Source of the DNA: Rickettsiales bacterium
Lineage (GTDB): Bacteria; Pseudomonadota; Alphaproteobacteria; Rickettsiales; UBA3002
Assembly (NCBI GenBank): GCA_002725445.1
Contig: PBPD01000126.1
Coordinates: 1 to 6,044, forward strand
Direction of reading: 5' to 3'
DNA: 6,044 nucleotides
This document shows positions 1 to 4,266 of the stretch, in pieces (the stretch's first letter is position 1; each line of letters opens with the position of its first letter). The translations under genes were made by a program, and so were the position numbers. The notes beneath the pieces were generated by a model that searched no databases, was not told where the DNA came from, and saw only the letters and a list, made by a program, of their open reading frames with translations.

Positions 1-257
1 AGGAAGAATACCATCAGGAAGGCGTGTGCAGTGATGAACACGTTATATAGCTGATAGTTGCCGTTGAAGAACTGGTCGCCCGGTTCCATCAATTCCATGC
101 GCAGGCCAATCGAGAAGGCGGCGCCCAGAATACCCGCGAAGATCGCGTAGATGATGTACAGCGTACCAATATCTTTGTGGTTAGTAGAGCAGAACCAGCG
201 GGAAAAGAATCCCGGTGTGTGATGATGATCGTCTGCGTGTGCGGCTGCGTTACTCAT
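1..257 (-). CDS. ctaD: Cytochrome c oxidase subunit I, N-terminal part (runs off left edge)
   Basis: This is the first 85 codons of the catalytic subunit of a haem-copper cytochrome c oxidase, an inner-membrane complex that reduces O2 to water and pumps protons. The visible part has a short His/Asp-rich cytoplasmic N-terminus (residues 7-13, HADDHHH), the family hallmark STNHKDIGTLY (24-34), a first membrane helix (about 33-52), the R53-MELMEPG segment, and the start of helix II with TAHAFLMVFF (76-85). H78 in that motif corresponds to a haem a ligand in the family. The ATG at 257 has a good AGGAG ribosome binding site at 264-268, six bases upstream. It follows coxB after 27 bases on the same strand, so the two are almost certainly co-transcribed. 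The haem a3/CuB site lies outside the window, so an intact active site cannot be verified. Identification is firm from the motifs and from its neighbour. Confidence 0.96.
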   Translation of the reverse strand, partial: MSNAAAHADDHHHTPGFFSRWFCSTNHKDIGTLYIIYAIFAGILGAAFSIGLRMELMEPGDQFFNGNYQLYNVFITAHAFLMVFF

Positions 258-284
258 TAATCTCTCCTTGCACTCTCTACTTTA

Positions 285-1112
285 CTACTCTGCCGATGCA
301 TAACGGCTGGTGCCAAAGTCATCTTTGGCGAATTTCTCTTTAGCCTCTTCCAGCCAAGCGGCGTATTCCTCTTCGGATACTACCTCTACCTGAATCGGCA
401 TAAAGCCGTGACGGATGCCACATAATTCAGAACATTGGCCATAGAAGGTGCCTTCTTTGGTGGCTTTGAACCAAGTTTCGTTCAAGCGGCCCGGTACGGT
501 GTCTTTCTTCACGCCGAACGCAGGGATCGCAAAGGCGTGCAATACATCGCCGCCGGTTACCTGAACACGTACATTTTTGTTCACGGGCACCACGATAGGA
601 TTGTCAACTGCCAGCAGGCGTGGCTCGCCTTCTTCCAACATATCGTCTGTTTTCATGTTGCTGTCGAAAATGATGCCTTCATCCGGATATTCATAATTCC
701 AGTACCACTGGTAGCCAACTACTTTCAGTGTTACATCCGGCTCCGGATAGTCATAGACATAATTATAATGTACGCGCAGCGAAGGAATCGCGATAGCGAC
801 CAGAATAACCACGGGCACAGCTGTCCAGATAATCTCAATCAGCGTGTTATGGGAGGTTTTGCTTGGGGTTGGGTTGCGCTTGGCGCTGAAACGTACACAA
901 GTGTAAGCCAGCAATGCCACCACAAACAGGGTGATAACCGTAATGATCACCAAAATATAATCGTGCAGATTAATAAACTGTTCCATCACAGGGCTTGCAG
1001 GCTCCTGGAACGAAAGCTGTTTAGGTTTGGCCATGCCAATCACCTCAGCCATGGCTGCTGGTGCCATCAGCGCTGTAATTAATCCAAAGAACAAAGCACT
1101 AAAGCGGTGCAT
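285..1112 (-). CDS. coxB: Cytochrome c oxidase subunit II (CuA subunit)
   Basis: This 275-residue protein takes electrons from cytochrome c and passes them through its CuA centre to subunit I. It begins with a signal peptide (hydrophobic 5-20, likely cleavage after AMA at 20-22). Two transmembrane helices follow (about 52-74 and 92-111), then a periplasmic cupredoxin domain. The aromatic patch GYQWYWNYEY (133-142) contains the Trp region used for electron entry. All expected CuA ligands are present: H192 in the GGDVLHAF region, then C227, E229, C231, H235 and M238 in GQCSELCGIRHGFM. No extra cytochrome c domain follows, so it is the plain short form. The ATG at 1112 has AGGGAG at 1119-1124, six bases upstream. 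It ends with tandem stops TAG TAA (282-287), 27 bases before ctaD. The long plus-strand reading frame over the same bases is a shadow. Identification is essentially certain. Confidence 0.98.
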   Translation of the reverse strand: MHRFSALFFGLITALMAPAAMAEVIGMAKPKQLSFQEPASPVMEQFINLHDYILVIITVITLFVVALLAYTCVRFSAKRNPTPSKTSHNTLIEIIWTAVPVVILVAIAIPSLRVHYNYVYDYPEPDVTLKVVGYQWYWNYEYPDEGIIFDSNMKTDDMLEEGEPRLLAVDNPIVVPVNKNVRVQVTGGDVLHAFAIPAFGVKKDTVPGRLNETWFKATKEGTFYGQCSELCGIRHGFMPIQVEVVSEEEYAAWLEEAKEKFAKDDFGTSRYASAE

Positions 1113-1154
1113 GTGAATCTCCCTGCTATCTCTCTAAGCGTAAATTTTCGCGGT

Positions 1155-1175
1155 CCTTGCCTTCCAAAAGGCAGG
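1155..1175 (-). promoter_or_regulatory. Stem-loop in the predicted coxB leader
   Basis: Read on the minus strand, CCTGCCTT and AAGGC-A-AGG can pair into an eight-base-pair stem with one bulged A and a TTGG loop. It would lie in the 5' leader of coxB, about 45 bases before the start codon and well clear of the ribosome binding site. It lacks a following T tract, so it is not a terminator of the standard kind. A role in mRNA stability or leader control is only an inference. Confidence 0.4.
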
Positions 1176-1189
1176 CTTGTTCTACATAG

Positions 1190-1208
1190 TTTGCATTCAG
1201 ACTGCAAA
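1190..1208. promoter_or_regulatory. Operator-like dyad TTTGCA-N7-TGCAAA
   Basis: This is a perfect six-base inverted repeat separated by seven bases in the divergent coxB/tldD control region. It would sit roughly 20-40 bases downstream of the predicted coxB start point, and upstream of the predicted tldD start point. The half-site spacing suits a dimeric transcription factor. I do not recognise the motif as the site of any specific regulator. Confidence 0.4.
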
Positions 1209-1233
1209 TCTTTTAATGCATTTGACGCTGAAT

Positions 1234-1262
1234 ACTATAGTGTTTTGTCCAAGTTTATGCAA
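1234..1262 (-). promoter_or_regulatory. Predicted sigma-70-type promoter for coxB-ctaD
   Basis: On the minus strand TTGCAT (-35, 1262-1257) is followed after exactly 17 bases by TATAGT (-10, 1239-1234). These match the housekeeping consensus at 4 of 6 and 5 of 6 positions. Transcription would start near 1227, giving a leader of about 115 bases before coxB. The -35 lies only 13-18 bases before the tldD start codon, so the two genes share the control region physically. Confidence 0.55.
1236..1241 (+). promoter_or_regulatory. Candidate -10 element for tldD, shared with coxB
   Basis: The -10 region is the perfect palindrome ACTATAGT (1234-1241), so TATAGT is also read on the plus strand. That would start transcription near 1248, giving a leader of about 27 bases before tldD at 1275. 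The matching -35 is poor (TTAATG at 1213-1218, 17-base spacing, 3 of 6), so any plus-strand activity is probably weak or needs an activator. Confidence 0.3.
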
Positions 1263-1274
1263 TAAAGCAAGCCC

Positions 1275-2717
1275 ATGAGTGAGCTAACAAATACGCAAGA
1301 TTTATTCTTTGATCGCACCGGAATGAGCAATGAGCGTGTGCAACACTTGGTGAGTGATGCATTGCACGGGCTGGATGACGGTGAGTTATTTCTGGAATTT
1401 AACCAGTCTGAAAGCCTCAGTTTCGACGATGGCCGGTTGCGCAACAGCAATATGACCACCGCGCAGGGCTTCGGTTTGCGGGGCATGCTGGGTGAATCCA
1501 CGGCCTATGCCCATAGTAGTGAATTGTCGGAAGATGCTATCAAACGTGCCGGTAAGACAGTGCGTTCTGCCAATCACGGCCAATCCGGGGCAGGGCAGGT
1601 GACAGATGCGCCATTTGGTGCGAACCATCACTTATATACCGATGCAAATCCGCTTAACGATGTGCCATTTGAACACAAAGTACAGTTGTTACAGGCAGTG
1701 GATGCATATGTGCGCAATAAAGATCCGCGTGTGCGTCAGGTCAGCGCGTCTTTGTCGGGTGTGTGGCAGGCCGTGCATATTATGCGCGCCGATGGTGCGC
1801 AAACGCAGGATATCCGCCCATTGGTGCGTTTGAATGTGAGTGTGGTAGTGGAAGAAAACGGCCGCATGGAAAGTGGCTCGTCAGGTGCAGGCGGACGCAA
1901 AGCCTACAGCGAATATATGGTAGACCATCACTGGCAATCGCAAGCCGATGAAGCGTTGCGTCAAGCCTTGGTGAATCTGGAAGCACGACCAGCACCCGCA
2001 GGCGAAATGCCGGTGTTGTTGGGGCCGGGCTGGTGCGGCGTGTTGTTGCATGAAGCAGTCGGACATGGGCTGGAAGGCGATTTTAATCGCAAGGGTACAT
2101 CCACCTTCTCGGGTCGCATAGGCGAACGCGTTGCCTCGCCGGGGGTGACGATTATAGATGATGGCACGATGCCAGACCGTCGTGGTTCTATTACCATTGA
2201 TGATGAAGGTACGCCATCGGGTAAAACCGTGCTGATTGAAGACGGTATATTAAAAGGCTATATGCAGGACAGGCTGAATGCCCGCCTTATGGGCGTGAAG
2301 GCCACTGGCAATGGCCGTCGTGAGAGTTTTGCGCATCAGCCAATGCCGCGCATGACCAACACCTATATGTTAAGCGGCAAAGAAGACCCACAAGGGCTTC
2401 TGAAAGACATTAAGCGCGGTATATACGCGGTGCATTTTGGCGGCGGACAGGTGGATATTACGTCAGGTAAATTCGTATTCTCAGCCACCGAGGCCTATAT
2501 GGTTGAGAATGGTGAAATTAAGTATCCGGTGAAGGGTGCAACCTTAATAGGTAACGGCCCGGACGTGATGCAAAAAGTAAAAGCCATTGGTAACGATATG
2601 GCGCTTGATCCCGGTATTGGCACCTGTGGCAAGGACGGGCAATCGGTACCCGTAGGGGTGGGACAGCCAAGCTTGCTGATTGACCGCATCACCGTAGGTG
2701 GCACAGAAGCCGCCTAA
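1275..2717 (+). CDS. tldD: TldD zinc metalloprotease
   Basis: This is a 480-residue cytosolic metallopeptidase of the TldD/PmbA family (E. coli TldD is about the same length). With its partner TldE/PmbA it is known to digest unfolded peptides, including maturation of microcin B17 and removal of the CcdA antitoxin in enteric bacteria. The N-terminal domain contains the family segment GELFLEFNQSESLSFDDGR (36-54) and the GFGLRGMLGE loop (66-75). The zinc site is the HExxxH motif HEAVGH, with H259, E260 and H264. C451 in GIGTCGKDGQ near the C-terminus matches the family's Cys metal ligand, so the enzyme looks active. No strong ribosome binding site precedes the ATG at 1275. M17 is an alternative start, but the residues before it resemble the N-terminus of alphaproteobacterial TldDs, so I keep the longer form. 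It is divergent from coxB. The partner gene tldE is not in the window. Confidence 0.97.
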   Translation: MSELTNTQDLFFDRTGMSNERVQHLVSDALHGLDDGELFLEFNQSESLSFDDGRLRNSNMTTAQGFGLRGMLGESTAYAHSSELSEDAIKRAGKTVRSANHGQSGAGQVTDAPFGANHHLYTDANPLNDVPFEHKVQLLQAVDAYVRNKDPRVRQVSASLSGVWQAVHIMRADGAQTQDIRPLVRLNVSVVVEENGRMESGSSGAGGRKAYSEYMVDHHWQSQADEALRQALVNLEARPAPAGEMPVLLGPGWCGVLLHEAVGHGLEGDFNRKGTSTFSGRIGERVASPGVTIIDDGTMPDRRGSITIDDEGTPSGKTVLIEDGILKGYMQDRLNARLMGVKATGNGRRESFAHQPMPRMTNTYMLSGKEDPQGLLKDIKRGIYAVHFGGGQVDITSGKFVFSATEAYMVENGEIKYPVKGATLIGNGPDVMQKVKAIGNDMALDPGIGTCGKDGQSVPVGVGQPSLLIDRITVGGTEAA

Positions 2718-2740
2718 ATCACGTAAATCCGCTACATTCG

Positions 2741-2762
2741 GGCGTCTCAGAGGCGTCTATCA
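2741..2762. repeat. Two direct copies of GGCGTCT at 11-base spacing
   Basis: GGCGTCTCAGA (2741-2751) is followed immediately by GGCGTCTATCA (2752-2762). The first seven bases are identical and the remainder diverges. The 11-base period puts both copies on the same face of the helix. It lies just past the tldD stop and could be a protein-binding site or chance. It does not fold into a good terminator. Confidence 0.35.
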
Positions 2763-2779
2763 CCGCTATTTCCGCCCTA

Positions 2780-2808
2780 TTGTTACGGTTCTGTTACAGA
2801 AGTGTGAA
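2780..2808 (+). promoter_or_regulatory. Pho-box-like 11-bp direct repeat
   Basis: TTGTTAC (2780-2786), CTGTTAC (2791-2797) and a degenerate GTGTGAA (2802-2808) are spaced exactly 11 bases apart (seven-base units with four-base spacers). That is the architecture of OmpR/PhoB-family response regulator sites. The units resemble the PhoB half-site CTGTCAC/T at 5, 6 and 4 of 7 positions. A perfect CTGTCAT half-site lies on the minus strand at 2815-2821. The regulator's identity is inference. Confidence 0.35.
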
Positions 2809-2906
2809 GTGTTCATGACAGCGGTCGCTATTTGATTGCGAGCGTGCATGCCCATGCGTACACTGGAAATGTAAGCAAAAGTAACAAAGGAAATCGTTAA
2901 CAGGCA

Positions 2907-2924
2907 TTGTCACCAAATCGTAAC
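2907..2924 (+). promoter_or_regulatory. Second 7+4+7 direct repeat upstream of the 70-aa gene
   Basis: TTGTCAC (2907-2913) and TCGTAAC (2918-2924) are 11 bases apart and are followed by an A tract and ACGTTAA (2930-2936). The first unit matches the PhoB half-site at 6 of 7 positions, the second at only 4. It would sit about 60-77 bases before the predicted start point, a usual distance for an activator. It is weaker evidence than the pair near 2780. Confidence 0.3.
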
Positions 2925-2948
2925 AAAAAACGTTAATTTTTTAAGATT

Positions 2949-2977
2949 TTGTTAGGAAAGATTTGTAAGACTAAAAC
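2949..2977 (+). promoter_or_regulatory. Predicted promoter of the 70-aa gene
   Basis: TTGTTA (2949-2954), 17 bases, then TAAAAC (2972-2977). Each hexamer matches the housekeeping consensus at 4 of 6. Transcription would begin near 2984, with a short leader of about 23 bases carrying AGGAAA at 2995-3000. The imperfect hexamers fit a promoter that depends on an upstream activator. Confidence 0.4.
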
Positions 2978-3006
2978 CATAGACGACAGACAACAGGAAA
3001 CGAAAC

Positions 3007-3219
3007 ATGAGCCAGTCACCAGACATTTTCAACGGAACAACCGCGGGATTCGACCAAGTTGGCGGTCACAACCAAGCGGCCGTTATGCAGGCATATGGAA
3101 TGGCAGCGGCGCATGAACTCGGCAAAGGCTTAGAAGGCATCCAGTTTGATGGAGATACACAAGACATTACGCAGAGCCATGTGGGCGGTAATAATATCGA
3201 TCTGGGCTGGGAGCGCTAA
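3007..3219 (+). CDS. Small unrecognised protein, 70 aa
   Basis: I do not recognise this protein. The ATG at 3007 has AGGAAA six bases upstream and a plausible promoter, and the codons look like those of neighbouring genes, so it is probably real. The sequence is soluble, with no signal peptide or membrane segment, and is rich in Gly, Gln and Asp/Asn. The centre (about 23-44) may form a helix containing AAVMQAYGMAAAHELGKG. The tail is polar, with HVGGNNIDLGW at 58-68. It has no cysteine and no recognised catalytic motif. It stands alone in its transcription unit, after a long regulatory region. It could be a lineage-specific stress or cell-envelope accessory protein, but nothing in the sequence fixes a function. 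Confidence 0.7.
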   Translation: MSQSPDIFNGTTAGFDQVGGHNQAAVMQAYGMAAAHELGKGLEGIQFDGDTQDITQSHVGGNNIDLGWER

Positions 3220-3280
3220 GAGCTCGCTTGCCACACCTGAGGGAAAAAACGCCTCAACACCCGCCTATTTTAGTTCCTTT

Positions 3281-3309
3281 TTGCTTTCCTTCCAAAAACC
3301 TTATATTAT
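3281..3309 (+). promoter_or_regulatory. Predicted promoter of the 122-aa gene
   Basis: TTGCTT (3281-3286), 17 bases, then TATTAT (3304-3309). The -10 matches consensus at 5 of 6 and the -35 at only 3 of 6. A start near 3316 would leave a leader of about 50 bases, with no clear ribosome binding site before the start codon. Confidence 0.4.
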
Positions 3310-3368
3310 ATGACCTTGCAGTAAATCCACGCCAGACGTGTATTTGAATAATAACTTAGTGTGTGCGT

Positions 3369-3737
3369 ATGACGACAAAATGGGTCACCAGCGCCTATAG
3401 TAAAAACAGCACCCCCGTCTCAATTGACGAGGAGTTGCTGGACGAAAAAGTCGTTATTTTACTTTCAGGTAACAATCTATTTGGCGATCGCATCTTTTCA
3501 TACCTTGAATTGACGCTGCGTAACCTCATTGAGTTGCGCAACAAAATGCAAAAGGGTGAGAATTTCATGCCGGCTGATTTTGGCACTGTCATTGCTGCAG
3601 GCAAGGGCGAGCCATCGGACGAGCTGCGCGCCGAAATGGCTGTTACCTATAATATGATCGACGTGCCTAAGCCCAAGCCTAAAGCGCCGGGCGGGTCTCC
3701 CTTTGGTGGCAATCAGCCCAAGCTGTGGGACGAATAG
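3369..3737 (+). CDS. Unrecognised protein, 122 aa
   Basis: I do not recognise this family. The N-terminal two thirds looks like a compact mixed alpha/beta domain. A strand-like stretch KVVILLSG (27-34) is followed by NNLFGDRIFSYLELTLRNL (35-53) and a charged helix to about residue 62. The last part (about 99-118) is a low-complexity linker of Pro, Lys and Gly (KPKPKAPGG then PFGGNQP), ending in KLWDE, which looks disordered and may bind a partner. There is no signal peptide, membrane segment or cysteine. The start is uncertain: ATG at 3369 is used here, but GTG at 3363 is two codons upstream in frame, and an in-frame TAG at 3357-3359 closes the frame. No good ribosome binding site is visible for either. 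It is a separate unit between two other small genes. Confidence 0.75.
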   Translation: MTTKWVTSAYSKNSTPVSIDEELLDEKVVILLSGNNLFGDRIFSYLELTLRNLIELRNKMQKGENFMPADFGTVIAAGKGEPSDELRAEMAVTYNMIDVPKPKPKAPGGSPFGGNQPKLWDE

Positions 3738-3771
3738 GCCGCTGCTCCCTTTCTCTATCATTTTTTGCTGC

Positions 3772-3790
3772 TTTTAACCGTTTGTTAAAA
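3772..3790. promoter_or_regulatory. Operator-like dyad TTTTAAC-N5-GTTAAAA
   Basis: This perfect seven-base inverted repeat with a five-base spacer overlaps the predicted -35 of the promoter at 3782-3810, where a bound repressor or remodelling factor could act. It is AT-rich, 34 bases past the stop of the preceding gene, and has no long T tract, so I read it as an operator rather than a terminator, with modest confidence. Confidence 0.4.
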
Positions 3791-3810
3791 ATTTTAGCGT
3801 AGGTTGTAAC
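3782..3810 (+). promoter_or_regulatory. Predicted promoter of the 81/56-aa gene pair
   Basis: TTGTTA (3782-3787), 17 bases, then TGTAAC (3805-3810), each 4 of 6 to consensus. The -35 hexamer is identical to that proposed for the 70-aa gene and the -10 has the same A-A-C end, hinting at shared control. A second dyad GTTGT-N7-ACAAC (3803-3819) covers the -10 and start point. The 8-base arms CGTTTGTT (3779-3786) and AACAAACG (3817-3824) bracket the promoter. Confidence 0.4.
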
Positions 3811-3837
3811 TAGAACAACAAACGCTTGGTAAGCACT

Positions 3838-4083
3838 ATGATGGAAGTTTCTGCAAAAACATTAGGCGATCTGGCCCGCTCGGCAACAGCAATGGGCAAG
3901 ATCGTAGAGGCACACACCGACAATAAAGATACGGTAAGCAAAGTCGTCGTGTCTTTGCCTGAATGGGTGCAGAATCAGGATATCAAACAAAGTGTGACCG
4001 AATATTGGCAAGAACGGGGCTTCATGGCCTCGATAAATAAAGATGGTCTGCTGGTAATAGACGGTATGATCGGAGAAGCATAA
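3838..4083 (+). CDS. Unrecognised small protein, 81 aa (first of a coupled pair)
   Basis: I do not recognise this protein. From the ATG at 3838 it has 81 residues. A helical N-terminal region (about 4-26, SAKTLGDLARSATAMGKIVE) is followed by a strand KVVVSLPEW (35-43), a helix of about 46-61 with IKQSVTEYWQERGF, and a final strand pair around ASINKDGLLVIDG (64-76). This suggests a small soluble alpha/beta fold. There is no signal peptide, membrane helix or cysteine. ATG at 3841 is an equally good start, and GGTAAG at 3828-3833 is better spaced for it. TTG at 3826 is a less likely longer form. It is followed after one base by the 56-aa gene, so the two products are probably made together and may interact. 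Confidence 0.72.
   Translation: MMEVSAKTLGDLARSATAMGKIVEAHTDNKDTVSKVVVSLPEWVQNQDIKQSVTEYWQERGFMASINKDGLLVIDGMIGEA
4072..4077 (+). promoter_or_regulatory. Ribosome binding site inside the 81-aa gene for the 56-aa gene
   Basis: GGAGAA lies in the last sense codons of the upstream gene (Gly-Glu-Ala-stop), seven bases before the ATG at 4085. It supports translation of the short downstream frame and its coupling to the upstream one. Confidence 0.65.
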
Positions 4084-4084
4084 A

Positions 4085-4255
4085 ATGACGACATTTAATG
4101 AGAACTCACAGGATCTGCTTGCCGCCGTGCAGGCATTTATTCAGGAATCCGCTGCTCCCAAGCAAGAGCTGGCTAATGACAATCCGGAATTAGGTCAGCT
4201 GTCGCCACAAGCACTGCAAAACGCACTGGAAGCAAGCGAATCGCTAAGCCGCTAA
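4085..4255 (+). CDS. Unrecognised small protein, 56 aa (second of a coupled pair)
   Basis: This short gene starts one base after the TAA of the 81-aa gene (TAAAATG) and has a well-placed ribosome binding site, which makes it credible despite its size. The product is acidic and polar, with two probable helices. The first is about residues 8-22 (SQDLLAAVQAFIQES) and the second about 41-54 (PQALQNALEASESL), joined by a loop rich in Lys, Asn, Asp and Pro. It has no cysteine, His cluster or membrane segment. A two-helix acidic protein could be a binding partner or regulator of the upstream product, but this is inference from arrangement alone. Its stop codon is seven bases from the stop of the convergent dapB and lies in an inverted repeat. 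Confidence 0.65.
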   Translation: MTTFNENSQDLLAAVQAFIQESAAPKQELANDNPELGQLSPQALQNALEASESLSR

Positions 4256-4266
4256 GCAAGGCTTAG
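4242..4266. repeat. Tandem CGCTAAGC repeat and inverted repeat at converging gene ends
   Basis: CGCTAAGC occurs twice in tandem (4242-4249, 4250-4257). GGCTTAG (4260-4266) can pair with CTAAGCC (4244-4250, seven pairs), or its GCTTAG with CTAAGC (4252-4257, six pairs, three-base loop). The hairpin contains the stop codons of both the 56-aa gene and dapB. No T tract follows on either strand, so termination would have to be of a non-standard kind or Rho-assisted. Confidence 0.45.

Larger units (their letters stand above)
2718..3006. other. 289-base non-coding region between tldD and the 70-aa gene
   Basis: No convincing open reading frame lies here, and no T-tailed terminator follows tldD. The left part has an 11-base-period repeat of GGCGTCT (2741 and 2752). 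The middle holds TGTTAC pairs and a short GCATG-CC-CATGC dyad (2846-2857). The right half is AT-rich with several GTAAC/GTTAAC copies and ends in a promoter and ribosome binding site for the gene at 3007. The composition is that of a regulatory region rather than a decayed gene. An untranslated RNA cannot be excluded. Confidence 0.6.

Noticed and set aside
435..1082. Long plus-strand open frame of 215 codons
   Set aside because: It lies wholly antisense to coxB, whose CuA motifs, signal peptide and ribosome binding site are unambiguous. The product is His/Cys-rich and matches nothing, as expected of a shadow frame.
2815..2874. Two tiny frames (6 codons at 2815-2835, 8 codons at 2848-2874) as leader peptides
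   Set aside because: They have no ribosome binding site, no run of regulatory codons, and lie upstream of the predicted transcription start of the 70-aa gene.
2896..2945. CtrA-type sites (TTAA-N7-TTAA)
   Set aside because: GTTAAC and TTAATTTTTTAA occur, but no pair has the seven-base spacing. In AT-rich DNA such half-sites are expected by chance.
3238..3256. TGAGG/CCTCA hairpin as a terminator of the 70-aa gene
   Set aside because: There are only five pairs around a nine-base loop, and no T tract follows directly. The T-rich stretch is more than 15 bases further on.
3838..4255. Toxin-antitoxin interpretation of the 81/56-aa pair
   Set aside because: Size and coupling fit, but no toxin fold, catalytic residues or DNA-binding antitoxin motif is recognisable, so the label would be a guess.
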